From assembly GCA_016717855.1 (NCBI GenBank), contig JADKEV010000030.1, forward strand, positions 1 through 55,485: a DNA stretch of 55,485 bases, given 5' to 3'. The translations under genes were made by a program, and so were the position numbers. How positions within the stretch are numbered: the stretch's first letter is position 1; each line of letters opens with the position of its first letter. The DNA is from Betaproteobacteria bacterium (GTDB lineage: Bacteria > Pseudomonadota > Gammaproteobacteria > Burkholderiales > Casimicrobiaceae). This document shows positions 43,715 through 52,142 of the stretch, piece by piece. Under the pieces are notes generated by a model that had not been told where the DNA came from, did not search any database, and worked only from the letters and a program-made list of their open reading frames with translations.

Positions 43715-43813
43715 CCGCGATGCGGCCGCCGGCATGGTGGTCGATTCGCTCGCGGATTGCCTCGCCGACCGGTTGGACAGCCCGCGCCATAGAGCGCATA
43801 ATGCGCCCCGCCC

Positions 43814-44386
43814 ATGAAGCTTCTTTTCGAGTTCCTTCCCCTGATCCTGTTTTTCATTGCCTTCAAGTGGCAGGGGATTTATGTCGCCACCGGCGTCGCC
43901 ATCGCCGCGGCCGTCCTGCAGTTCGCGTGGATGAAGCTGCGTGGCCGGACGATCAGCACCATGCAGTGGATCAGCCTGGGCGTGATCGTGGTCTTCGGCG
44001 GCGCGACGCTGTTGCTGCAGGATGACCGCTTCATCCGGTGGAAGCCGACGGTGCTGTACTGGGCGTGCGCCGGGACGCTGCTGGTCGGACGCCTGTTCTT
44101 CAATGCGCTGTGGCTGCAGAAGGTCATGCCCAAGGACGAGCTGGTGCTGCCGGAAGCGGTGTGGATCCGGCTGACCTGGGCGTGGATCGCCTTCTTCGCC
44201 GCGATGGGTTGTCTCAACCTGTACGTCGGTTTCAATTACTCGCTGGACACGTGGGCGAATTTCAAAGTCTGGTGGAGCATGGGAATCATCCTCGCCTTCA
44301 GCCTCGCGCAAGGCGTCTACATGGCGCGCCACTTGCCGGGCGACGAGCACGCCGCACCCGCGACGCCACCGCCTCCGGCGCCATGA
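43814..44386 (+). CDS. yciB: Inner membrane-spanning protein YciB (septation protein A)
   Basis: This 190-residue protein with five to six membrane helices is of the YciB/IspA family: MKLLFEFLPLILFFIAFKW, then YVATGVAIAAAVLQF, KPTVLYWACAGTLLVGRLFF, and RLTWAWIAFFAAMGCLNLYV. The family affects cell envelope synthesis and septation. The Pro/Ala tail ends at a stop overlapping the bolA start. The order yciB-bolA-parvulin is common in betaproteobacteria. Confidence 0.95.
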   Translation: MKLLFEFLPLILFFIAFKWQGIYVATGVAIAAAVLQFAWMKLRGRTISTMQWISLGVIVVFGGATLLLQDDRFIRWKPTVLYWACAGTLLVGRLFFNALWLQKVMPKDELVLPEAVWIRLTWAWIAFFAAMGCLNLYVGFNYSLDTWANFKVWWSMGIILAFSLAQGVYMARHLPGDEHAAPATPPPPAP

Positions 44387-44649
44387 ACCTGGACCAGACG
44401 ATCCGCGCGCGCCTGGCCCCGCTGGCGCCCTCCGCCATCGAACTGGCCGACGACAGCGCCGACCACGCCGGGCACGCCGAGGCAATGCGCCACGGCGGCG
44501 GGCACTTTTCACTGACCGTCGTGTCGGAAGCATTCATGGGACAATCGCGGGTTCGCCGGCACCAGTCGGTCTACGCGCTCTTGTCCGATCTGATACCGGG
44601 CCATATCCACGCGTTGCAGCTGCGCACCCTGACTCCGGACGAGTTTTAA
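44383..44649 (+). CDS. bolA: BolA family protein
   Basis: This 88-residue BolA/IbaG-fold protein has HGGGHFSLTVVSEAFMGQSR, then RRHQSVYALLSDLIPGHIHA, LQLRTLTPDE. The conserved C-terminal His (HIHAL) and a His in the loop fit iron-sulfur co-ordination with a monothiol glutaredoxin, as known for the family. The ATG overlaps the yciB stop; the downstream parvulin gene starts 19 bases later. Confidence 0.94.
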   Translation: MNLDQTIRARLAPLAPSAIELADDSADHAGHAEAMRHGGGHFSLTVVSEAFMGQSRVRRHQSVYALLSDLIPGHIHALQLRTLTPDEF

Positions 44650-44668
44650 CTTCAACAGGAAAGAAACC

Positions 44669-45539
44669 ATGATCAAATCCAGAATCAGCATCCTCCTACT
44701 CGCGCTGGGGACCATGGCGGTCACCGGCCCGGTGCTCGCGCAGGATGCGGCAAAGAAGGCGGCGCCCAAGCCAGCCGCCAAGTCCGCCGCCCGCGCCCGC
44801 GCCCGCCGCCACGCCCGCGGCGCCGGCAGCCAAGGATGCCCCGGCCAAGGAGATGTTCCCGCAAAGCCACTTCGACTTCCTGCTGAAGGAGCGCATCGCC
44901 TCCGGACAAGCCGCCGATTCGCCGCAGCTGCGCGAGATGATCCGCGACGAGCTGATCAACCGCGAGCTCGTGATGCGCGAAGCGAAGAAAAAGGGCCTGG
45001 ACAAGGACGCCACCGTCAAGGCCAGCATGGAACTCAACGCGCAGACCGTGCTCGTGCGCGCCTACATGCAGGACTTCGTCCGCGCCAACCCGCCCTCGGA
45101 TGATCAGTTGAAGAAGGACTACGAAGCGATCAAGGCCACGCTGGGCAACAAGGAGTACCGCGCCCGCCACATCCTGGTCGACAAGGAAGACGAAGCCAAG
45201 GAGATCATCACCCAGCTGCAGAAGGGTGAGAAGTTCGAAAAGCTGGCCGAGCGCTCCAAGGACCCCGGCTCCAAGGACAAGGGCGGCGACCTGGACTGGG
45301 CGTCCCCGGTGAACTTCGCCAAGCCGTTCTCCGACGCGATGGTCGCGCTGCAGAAGGGCAAGTTCACGCCCACGCCGGTGCAGACGCAATTCGGCTGGCA
45401 TGTGATCCAGCTCGACGACGTCCGCGACACCAAGGCGCCGTCCTTTGACGAGGTGAAGCCCAACCTGGTGCAGCGCGCGCAAGGCATGCTGGTGGAAAAG
45501 CACCTGGCCGACCTGCGCACCAAGGCCTCCATCAAGTAG
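44669..45539 (+). CDS. Periplasmic parvulin-type peptidyl-prolyl isomerase (single-base frame break in linker)
   Basis: The ATG at 44669 follows AGGAAAG and begins a clear signal peptide (SILLLALGTMAVTGPVLA, cleavage before QDAA). After an Ala/Lys/Pro linker the coding frame moves by one base. The rest contains a SurA_N-like helix region (FDFLLKERIASGQAA, ELINRELVMREAKKKGL) and a parvulin domain (RARHILVDKEDEA, KGGDLDWASPVNFAKPFSDA, FGWHVIQLDDVR). One extra base near 44784-44791 explains the break: removing it gives an uninterrupted Ala/Pro linker, and the extent of 871 bases is one over a multiple of three. A strong terminator follows. Confidence 0.9.
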
Positions 45540-45597
45540 CCGGTACAAACAGTGGCGCCGGGTGCCGAAGCGCAAGCTTCGCGCAAGCCCGGAGAGA

Positions 45598-45625
45598 AAG
45601 CAGGCCCGCGCGGCCTGCTTTTTTT
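45598..45625 (+). terminator. Rho-independent terminator after the parvulin gene
   Basis: AAGCAGGCC (45598-45606) pairs with GGCCTGCTT (45612-45620) around a 5-base loop and runs into T7. It closes the yciB-bolA-parvulin unit. Confidence 0.85.
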
Positions 45626-45750
45626 CATGGATTGGCGCGCGCGCGGCTGCGAGTGCGCCGGTCGCCATTCGGCCATGCTATCCTTCGCGCACAACAAGAA
45701 GAACCGGGGCCGGCTTCGTTTCGAGATCAACTGCAGGAGGAGAATTTCGC

Positions 45751-46200
45751 ATGAAAATCACCCATCCCAAAGACTTCTACGCGGGGCTGATGTTCTTTGG
45801 CTTCGGCCTGGCCGCGATGGTGCTCGCCTTCGGGTATCCGCTGGGCACCGCCGCGCGCATGGGCCCCGGGTACTTCCCGCGCGTGCTGGGCGGCCTCCTG
45901 ATGGTGATGGGCGTGGCGCTCGCCATCCGCTCGTTCGCGCTCACGGGCCCGGCGGTCAGCCCCATCGCCTGGAAGGCGGTCGGCCTCGTGCTGGGCGGCG
46001 TGTCCCTGTTCGCCGCTGTCGTCAACACCGCGGGCCTGGTCGTTGCGACGACGGTGCTGATCATCGTCAGCGGGTTGGCCAGCAAGGAATTCAATCTCAA
46101 GGAGTCGCTGATCTCCTCGGTGATTCTCTCGACGGCAGCCGTGCTGCTCTTCATTGTGGGGCTGAAGCTGCAGTTCCCGATCTTTCCCTGGGGGATGTGA
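45751..46200 (+). CDS. tctB: Tripartite tricarboxylate transporter small membrane subunit TctB
   Basis: This 149-residue membrane protein with four hydrophobic helices opens DFYAGLMFFGFGLAAMVLAF and holds the TctB-typical ARMGPGYFPRVLGGLLMVMG. It is the small subunit of the TTT uptake systems, which need an extracytoplasmic binding protein (TctC). The ATG at 45751 has an excellent AGGAGG nine to ten bases upstream. The stop overlaps the tctA start (GATGTGATGG region). Confidence 0.95.
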   Translation: MKITHPKDFYAGLMFFGFGLAAMVLAFGYPLGTAARMGPGYFPRVLGGLLMVMGVALAIRSFALTGPAVSPIAWKAVGLVLGGVSLFAAVVNTAGLVVATTVLIIVSGLASKEFNLKESLISSVILSTAAVLLFIVGLKLQFPIFPWGM

Positions 46201-47705
46201 TGGATCTGCTTGCGAATCTCAGCATCGGCCTGGTGGCCGCGGTCACCGCGCAAAACCTGCTGTACTGCCTGATCGGCTGCGTGCTGGGCACGCTGATCGG
46301 CGTGTTGCCCGGCATCGGACCCGTCGCCACCATCGCGATGCTGCTGCCGGTGACCTACGCGCTGCCGCCGGTGGCAGCGCTGATCATGCTGGCCGGCATT
46401 TACTACGGCGCGCAGTATGGGGGCTCGACGACGGCGATCCTGGTGAACCTGCCCGGCGAGGCATCGTCGGCGGTGACCTGCCTCGACGGCTACCAGATGG
46501 CGCTGCAGGGCCGCGGCGGCGCTGCGCTGTCGGTCGCCGCGCTCGGGTCGTTTTTCGCTGGTTCCGTCGGCGTGCTGCTGCTCGCCGCGTTCGCGCAGCC
46601 GATGACCGAGCTGGCACTGAAATTCGGACCGGCTGAGTACTTTTCGCTGATGATCCTGGGCCTGATCGGCGCGGTCGTGCTCGCGCACGGCTCGTTGCTC
46701 AAGGCGATTTCCATGATCATCCTCGGCCTGCTGCTGGGGCTCGTGGGGACCGACGTCAATTCCGGCATGGCGCGCTTTTCGTTCGGCATACCGGAGTTGA
46801 CCGACGGCCTGGGCGTGGCGCAGATTGCCATGGGCGTGTTCGGTTTTGCGGAAATCCTGATCAACCTCGAAAAGCAGGGCACGCGCAGCCTCGCCGCGAA
46901 GAAGCTCTCCCGCCTCTGGCCCACCAAGGAGGAGGCGAAACTCTCGGCCCCCGCCGTGATGCGCGGAACGATCATCGGCTCGCTGCTCGGCATCCTGCCC
47001 GGCGGCGGCGCGCTGCTCGCCTCGTTCGCGGCGTATGGCCTGGAAAAGAAGGTGTCCAGCACGCCGGAGTTGTTCGGCAAGGGCGCCATCCAGGGCGTCG
47101 CCGGCCCCGAGTCGGCCAATAACGCCGCCGCGCAGACCTCGTTCATTCCGCTGCTCACGCTGGGCATTCCGCCCAATGCGGTGATGGCGCTGATGGTGGG
47201 CGCGATGACCATCCACAACATCCAGCCGGGCCCGCAGGTGATGACCAGCAACCCGGCGCTGTTCTGGGGCCTGATCGTGAGCATGTGGATCGGCAACCTG
47301 ATGCTGGTGGTGCTGAACCTGCCGCTGATCGGCATGTGGATCAAGCTGCTGACCGTCCCTTACCGGATGCTGTATCCGGCGATCCTGCTGTTCTGCTGCA
47401 TCGGCGTCTACAGCCTGTCCAACAACGTGTGGGACGTCTACATGACCGCGCTGTTCGGCTTCGTCGGCTACATCTGGGTCAAGCTGGAGTGCGAGCCCGC
47501 GCCGCTGATGCTGGGTTTCGTGCTGGGACCGATGATGGAAGAGAACCTGCGGCGCGCGATGCTGCTCTCGCGCGGCGATCCGATGACGTTCTTCACCCGT
47601 CCGATCAGCCTGGGATTGCTGATCGCCGCGATCGGCCTGCTCTTGATCGTCGTCGCGCCGGTCTTCCGCAAGAAGCGCGAGGAGGTCTTTGTCGAAGAGA
47701 CCTGA
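46200..47705 (+). CDS. tctA: Tripartite tricarboxylate transporter large membrane subunit TctA
   Basis: This 501-residue polytopic permease has about eleven to twelve helices. The family repeats are visible: GTLIGVLPGIGPVATIAMLL near the N-terminus, YYGAQYGGSTTAILVNLPGE, then SLLGILPGGGALLASFAAYG in the second half, and GIPPNAVMALMVGAM. Substrates of such systems are carboxylates, but specificity lies in the missing TctC. It is followed after 155 bases by the gamma-glutamyltransferase-like gene. Confidence 0.96.
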   Translation: MDLLANLSIGLVAAVTAQNLLYCLIGCVLGTLIGVLPGIGPVATIAMLLPVTYALPPVAALIMLAGIYYGAQYGGSTTAILVNLPGEASSAVTCLDGYQMALQGRGGAALSVAALGSFFAGSVGVLLLAAFAQPMTELALKFGPAEYFSLMILGLIGAVVLAHGSLLKAISMIILGLLLGLVGTDVNSGMARFSFGIPELTDGLGVAQIAMGVFGFAEILINLEKQGTRSLAAKKLSRLWPTKEEAKLSAPAVMRGTIIGSLLGILPGGGALLASFAAYGLEKKVSSTPELFGKGAIQGVAGPESANNAAAQTSFIPLLTLGIPPNAVMALMVGAMTIHNIQPGPQVMTSNPALFWGLIVSMWIGNLMLVVLNLPLIGMWIKLLTVPYRMLYPAILLFCCIGVYSLSNNVWDVYMTALFGFVGYIWVKLECEPAPLMLGFVLGPMMEENLRRAMLLSRGDPMTFFTRPISLGLLIAAIGLLLIVVAPVFRKKREEVFVEET

Positions 47706-47860
47706 AGCCGCGGCCGCGCGCCGCCGTGACCCGCAAACGAGCGCCGCCGCCCGCGAGGATCCGGCGGCGCATCGCCGTATATGAACCTAGAGCCGCCCGC
47801 CGTTTCCCGCGCGCGGGCGGCGCGCCGATCGCCGACATCCAATCCAGGACCGCGCAGCTC

Positions 47861-49459
47861 ATGAACCACCCATTCTCGTACGCCCTGCCCTATACCTCAA
47901 ACCGCCAACCGGTGCTCGCCCGCAACGTCGTGAGCACATCGCAGCCGCTGGCCACGCAGGCGGGCTTGCGCATGCTGGCCAAGGGCGGCACCGCGGTCGA
48001 CGCCGCGCTCGCGACGGCGATCGCGCTGACGATCACCGAGCCGTGCAGCAACGGGCTGGGCAGCGACCTGTTCTGCATCCTGTGGGACCCGGACACGCGC
48101 CGGCTGCACGGCCTGAACGCATCGGGCCGCGCGCCGGCAGGCTGGTCGCCGGAACGCTTCAAGGGCATGTCCGCGATGCCCCGGACCGGCTGGGACACGG
48201 TGACGATTCCCGGTGCGGTGTCCGGCTGGGCGGCGCTGTCGCAACGCTTCGGCAAGCTACCCTTCGCCGACCTGTTCGAGCCCGGCATCGACTACGCGCG
48301 CCGCGGCTATCTGGTCTCGCCCATCGTCGCCACCAAGTGGGCCAATGCCGTGCCCATATTCGAGAACGTGCCGGGCTGGGCCGAGCACTTCATGCCCCAT
48401 GGCCGCGCGCCGCACACCGCGGAACTGTTCCAGTGCGAAGCCATGGCGCGCTCGATGGAGAAGATCGCCGCATCCCGGGGCGAGACCTTTTATCGCGGGG
48501 AACTCGCAGCAGCGATGGTCGCGCATGCCCGGTCGCTGGGCGGCGCGCACACGCCGGACGATTTCGCCGGCCACACCTGCGACTGGGTCGAGCCGATCGG
48601 CATCGACTATCGCGGCAGCACGGTCCATGAGATTCCGCCCAACGGTCAGGGCATCGCCGCGCTGATGGCGCTGGGCATGCTCGAGAACTTCGACGTGGCA
48701 GGCCTGGCCAACGACTCGGCGCGGTCCCTGCACGTGCAGATCGAGGCGATGAAGCTCGCCTTCGCCGATGCCTACCGATACGTAGCGGACCCGCGGACGA
48801 TGGAAGTCACGCCGGCGCAACTGCTCGACAAGGCGTACCTGAAGGAACGCGCGAAGCTGATCGATCCCGATCGCGCGACGCACTTCGCGCACGGGATGCC
48901 GGGACCCGGCGGCACCGTGTACCTGACCGCGGCCGACGAGTCCGGGATGATGGTATCGCTGATCCAGTCGAACTACCAGGGCTTCGGCTCGGGCATCGTC
49001 GTGCCCGGCACCGGCATCAGCCTGCAGAACCGCGGCTCCGGCTTTTCATTGCAGCCGGGGCATCCGAACCTGGTCGGCGGCGGCAAGCGGCCGTTCCACA
49101 CCATCATCCCCGGGTTCATGACGCGCAGCGGCGAACCGGTGCTGTCGTTCGGCATCATGGGCGGGGCAATGCAGCCGCAGGCGCACCTGCAAACCATGGT
49201 GCGGCTGCTCGATTACGGCCAGAATCCGCAAGCCTGCCTCGACGCCCCGCGCTGGCGGATCGACCCGGGCATGATGGTCGACCTCGAGCTGCAGGCGGCC
49301 GATGCGGCGCGCGACGGACTCATGGCGATGGGCCACACGCTGATCGCCAAGTACGACGCGTACATGGACTTCGGCGCCGGCCAGTTCGCCTACCGGATCC
49401 CCGGCGGCTACGTCGCCGCGAGCGACTGGCGGCGCGACGGCCACGCGGCGGGGTTCTGA
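47861..49459 (+). CDS. Gamma-glutamyltransferase family protein
   Basis: This is a 532-residue Ntn-hydrolase of the GGT family, which splits itself at a catalytic Thr and cleaves or transfers gamma-glutamyl groups. NVVSTSQPLATQAGLRMLAK and GGTAVDAALATAIALTITEP at the N-terminus are standard. The nucleophile is probably Thr352 in GPGGTVYLTAADESG, and GGGKRPFHTIIPGF and GGAMQPQAHLQ follow. No signal peptide is evident, so a cytoplasmic GGT-like amidase is possible rather than the classical periplasmic enzyme. The start ATG 47861 is chosen by similarity; no strong ribosome site is seen. Its closeness to tctBA suggests a common substrate or pathway. Confidence 0.9.
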   Translation: MNHPFSYALPYTSNRQPVLARNVVSTSQPLATQAGLRMLAKGGTAVDAALATAIALTITEPCSNGLGSDLFCILWDPDTRRLHGLNASGRAPAGWSPERFKGMSAMPRTGWDTVTIPGAVSGWAALSQRFGKLPFADLFEPGIDYARRGYLVSPIVATKWANAVPIFENVPGWAEHFMPHGRAPHTAELFQCEAMARSMEKIAASRGETFYRGELAAAMVAHARSLGGAHTPDDFAGHTCDWVEPIGIDYRGSTVHEIPPNGQGIAALMALGMLENFDVAGLANDSARSLHVQIEAMKLAFADAYRYVADPRTMEVTPAQLLDKAYLKERAKLIDPDRATHFAHGMPGPGGTVYLTAADESGMMVSLIQSNYQGFGSGIVVPGTGISLQNRGSGFSLQPGHPNLVGGGKRPFHTIIPGFMTRSGEPVLSFGIMGGAMQPQAHLQTMVRLLDYGQNPQACLDAPRWRIDPGMMVDLELQAADAARDGLMAMGHTLIAKYDAYMDFGAGQFAYRIPGGYVAASDWRRDGHAAGF

Positions 49460-49481
49460 GGCTTCGCTTACCGCGCCGGTC

Positions 49482-50066
49482 TCAGCGGATGGACGGCAGG
49501 TCGCCCAGGCCGATGCCCTGCGCAGGCCCCAGCGGATTGCGCACATCTTCGACTTCGCGCGTCGCGGGCTGGCCACTCCAGACCTTGTAGACGACCACGT
49601 CGCGATGGATGACGATGGTCGCCGTGAAGCGCCAGCCGCTGGTCCTGACAACCTGGCGGAATTTGAAGAAGTCCAGCCAGAAGTTGCCGATGTGGTCCTT
49701 GTGCGATTCCCGCTGGTCGATCTCGTAGCCCTGGCATTCCTGCCGGGCGGCGACGCACTGGACCAGCCCCACGTCGAGATCGGCCATGCTGTTGGTCCCC
49801 GGCACGGCAAACCGCCGGATCAGGTCGGCGTAGTTGAGTATCGCGATGTTGTCCTGCGCGAACGGATCGATGCCCATCGCCTTCAGGTCGGCGACGGTCG
49901 TCTTCGCGGGCGTGATCGAATTGAACATGCGCAGCGCCTCGTCGAAGCTCCGCCATGGCGCCTGGGTCGAGGTGTCGCTGGAGGGCAGCAGGCTCGAACA
50001 GCCGCCCAGGAACAGCGCGAGGGCCAACGGGCAAATCACGGCAAGCAAGCTGCTCAGCGTTGGCAT
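49482..50066 (-). CDS. Uncharacterised lipoprotein
   Basis: This 194-residue protein has a lipoprotein signal (lipobox LGGC, Cys23) after a hydrophobic stretch. The mature part has WRSFDEALRMFNSITPAKTT, a CVAARQECQGYEIDQRE segment with two Cys, and a C-terminal VIHRDVVVYKVWSGQP strand region. I do not recognise a family with a known role. ATG 50066 has GGAAG eight bases upstream; ATGs at 50099/50102 are alternatives that would lengthen the n-region. It follows the yqjK-like gene closely on the same strand. Confidence 0.82.
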   Translation of the reverse strand: MPTLSSLLAVICPLALALFLGGCSSLLPSSDTSTQAPWRSFDEALRMFNSITPAKTTVADLKAMGIDPFAQDNIAILNYADLIRRFAVPGTNSMADLDVGLVQCVAARQECQGYEIDQRESHKDHIGNFWLDFFKFRQVVRTSGWRFTATIVIHRDVVVYKVWSGQPATREVEDVRNPLGPAQGIGLGDLPSIR

Positions 50067-50098
50067 GGGCGACTTCCGCGACGGGCGCACGCTCCGCA

Positions 50099-50380
50099 TC
50101 ATGCCCTCCGCGCCAGTTGCAGTTGGCGGACAGCGCGCCATACGTGCCAACCGTGCAACAACCACCCGCGCGCCGTCGGCGATACCGCGAGCGCGGCGCC
50201 GGCAGTGAGCAGCCAGCCCAGATGCCGGCGCGCCCACGCCAGGCCCGCCAGCCCGCGTTCGACGCGCTGCAGCGGCGCTCCCCAGCGCGCGCATTCGTCG
50301 ATCAGCGCCTGCCGCTGCATTCCCGACTCCGCGACCAGTATCGCCCGCCGCGCCGCGAGCAAGTGCAACCGGTCATTCAT
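50099..50380 (-). CDS. YqjK-like small protein
   Basis: A 93-residue basic protein, MNDRLHLLAARRAILVAES at the start, with a hydrophobic stretch HLGWLLTAGAALAVSP (about 53-68). Position directly after a YqjE-like gene and the RRA-rich N-terminal helix fit the YqjK family. Function unknown; probably membrane-associated. It lies 19 bases downstream of the yqjE-like gene. Confidence 0.75.
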   Translation of the reverse strand: MNDRLHLLAARRAILVAESGMQRQALIDECARWGAPLQRVERGLAGLAWARRHLGWLLTAGAALAVSPTARGWLLHGWHVWRAVRQLQLARRA

Positions 50381-50399
50381 CAGCGTCGCCTTTGCAGAA

Positions 50400-50771
50400 T
50401 CAGGAGAGCGCGGCGCGGTCCTTGGCCAGCTCGTCGATGCTGGCCGCGAACGCCCTGGGCTTGCGGCGCAGCAGCGCGCGCAGCCGCAGCAGGCTCCAGA
50501 TGCCCGCCGCGCAGAAGACCACCGCCGGAATCGCCACCGCGACCACCGGATTGCGTTCCCACCAGGCAAGGACGAACGCCAGCGTCGCGAGCAGGATGCC
50601 GATCGACAGGCAGCCGAGCGCCACGTACCCGTGCATCAGCAGCAAGCTGATCCGCGCGCGCTCTTCCTCGACCTCGATCGAAATCAACTCCAGCCGCGTC
50701 TGCGCGATCGCGGCCAGTGTGGAGCCCACCCGCCGCAACGACGCGATGAGCCCGCTCAGTTCGCCGGTCAT
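50400..50771 (-). CDS. YqjE / holin-X-like membrane protein
   Basis: This 123-residue protein has two adjacent membrane helices (HGYVALGCLSIGILLATLAFVL and VVAVAIPAVVFCAAGIWSLL, each read in part) after a helical region LAAIAQTRLELISIEVEEER. It matches the YqjE/phage-holin-X family. Its neighbours (YqjD-like upstream, YqjK-like downstream) support this. In enterobacteria the set is linked to stationary-phase ribosome or membrane association; here that role is only inferred. Confidence 0.85.
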   Translation of the reverse strand: MTGELSGLIASLRRVGSTLAAIAQTRLELISIEVEEERARISLLLMHGYVALGCLSIGILLATLAFVLAWWERNPVVAVAIPAVVFCAAGIWSLLRLRALLRRKPRAFAASIDELAKDRAALS

Positions 50772-50799
50772 GACCGTTTCCCCTCGCTGGCCGCGGCCG

Positions 50800-51102
50800 C
50801 TATCTGCGTCCGATCAGCACGCCGAGGACCACGCCGGCGGCAGCGGCGATGCCGATCGACGGCCACGGATTCTCGTGCACGTACTCGTCGGTGGCCTTGG
50901 CCGCCGCCTTGGTCTGCGCCAGGACCGCTTCTTCCATGTCGACCAGGCGCGCGCGCGTGGCCTTGACGGACTCTTCGAGCCGGTCGCGGACGCCGGCGAG
51001 CTTGCCGCCGGCGTCGCCGGCCGTCGCCTTGAGCAGAGCCTCGGCGTCGTCGATCACGGCGTTCAGGTCAGCTGTCAATTGCTTGCTGGATACATTCTTC
51101 AT
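50800..51102 (-). CDS. YqjD/ElaB family (DUF883) tail-anchored protein
   Basis: This 100-residue helical protein has a C-terminal membrane anchor (SIGIAAAAGVVLGVLIGRR) preceded by the family hinge DEYVHENPWP. The soluble part is a long amphipathic helix (LNAVIDDAEALLKATAGDAG). Homologues tether stationary-phase ribosomes to the inner membrane. ATG 51102 follows AGGAGCC. It leads the yqjD-yqjE-yqjK series. Confidence 0.92.
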   Translation of the reverse strand: MKNVSSKQLTADLNAVIDDAEALLKATAGDAGGKLAGVRDRLEESVKATRARLVDMEEAVLAQTKAAAKATDEYVHENPWPSIGIAAAAGVVLGVLIGRR

Positions 51103-51260
51103 CGTGGGCTCCTTCGGGTTGGTTTCGGTTCGGCACGCAGCCGCGGCAGAGGCCGTAGTTCAGTATCCTACCGCACGCGGCTCATGAGCATGACGCAGAT
51201 CAAGATGCGCTACGACTCTGCGCCAGGCTGTGGCGCACCGCGACTGGCGCCGCGTGCGCT

Positions 51261-51875
51261 TCATGCCTTCGCTTTGAGCTCCGACAAAGGGAGCAGTTCC
51301 GGAAGTTGCAGGCGCTTGCGATCGGGCTCCGGTGCGGCGAGCGCGACGGTCTCGCGCATCGTGGCCAGGCAGCGCAACGTCAGGTCCTGGTACGAGCGCG
51401 TGCCCTCGGCTTTCCAGGCCATCTCGACCGCGGTAAGCGCGCGCAGGATGCGCGCCGGCGAGCCGGCCGCCAGCATCCGCGGCGGCACGACCATTTCCGC
51501 CTTGACGAACGACAGCGCCGCGACGATGGCGGCCTCGCCAATGTCCGCGTTGTCGTTGACCACCGAGTTCATGCCGATCAGCGCGCCGCGGCGGACGCGG
51601 CAGCCGTGCAGGATCGCGCCGTGACCGATATGGCCGTTCTCCTCGACGATGGTGTCGGTCCCGGGAAAGCCGTGCATGATGCAGTTATCCTGCACGTTCG
51701 CGCCGTCGCCGATCAGGATGCGGCCGAAGTCGCCGCGCAGGCAGGCGCCGGGGCCGATGTAGCAGTTGCTGCCGATGACGACGTCGCCGATCAGCACGGC
51801 CGAAGGATGGACGTAGGAGGACGGATCGACCACCGGGGTCACGCCGTCGATGGCAAACACTTTGGGTTGGGGCAT
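51261..51875 (-). CDS. Gamma-carbonic-anhydrase-like / PaaY-type hexapeptide-repeat protein
   Basis: This 204-residue protein forms a left-handed beta helix of hexapeptide repeats (VHPSAVLIGDVVIGSNCYIG, LRGDFGRILIGDGANVQD). The three likely metal-binding His lie in CIMHGFPG and NGHIGHGAILHG, as in gamma-carbonic anhydrases. Length and C-terminal helix (RTLRCLATMRET-like) resemble PaaY/CaiE thioesterase-like members. No phenylacetate or carnitine genes are nearby, so I keep the name general. Confidence 0.88.
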   Translation of the reverse strand: MPQPKVFAIDGVTPVVDPSSYVHPSAVLIGDVVIGSNCYIGPGACLRGDFGRILIGDGANVQDNCIMHGFPGTDTIVEENGHIGHGAILHGCRVRRGALIGMNSVVNDNADIGEAAIVAALSFVKAEMVVPPRMLAAGSPARILRALTAVEMAWKAEGTRSYQDLTLRCLATMRETVALAAPEPDRKRLQLPELLPLSELKAKA

Positions 51876-51883
51876 GGGGTCGC

Positions 51884-52138
51884 TCAGTTCGAGGGAGGTT
51901 GCGGAGGCCGGGGCAAGGCGGGAGGCTGCGGCGGCCCCGGCGTGACGGCGTCGATACCTTTGCCGATCGCCTTGCCCGTGACTTTGACTGCCCCGACGCC
52001 GACGTCGACGGCGGTCGATGCGACCCCCACAGTCACCGATGCCGCGGTCGAGACGACGGCCACGCCGGTCGTGACGACGGCGCAGCCCGGCAGGGCGGCC
52101 GCCAGGGCGAGGAAGCAGGTGGCGTGCAGCGGGCGCAT
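51884..52138 (-). CDS. Small lipoprotein with Val/Gly/Thr-rich body
   Basis: An 84-residue protein with lipobox ALPGC (Cys19) and a low-complexity body, VVTTGVAVVSTAASVTVGVA, then a Pro-rich tail. Similar small lipoproteins without known role are frequent in proteobacteria. It is squeezed between purL (four bases upstream) and the hexapeptide protein (eight bases downstream), so it is probably cotranscribed with purL. Confidence 0.8.
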   Translation of the reverse strand: MRPLHATCFLALAAALPGCAVVTTGVAVVSTAASVTVGVASTAVDVGVGAVKVTGKAIGKGIDAVTPGPPQPPALPRPPQPPSN

Positions 52139-52142
52139 CGCT

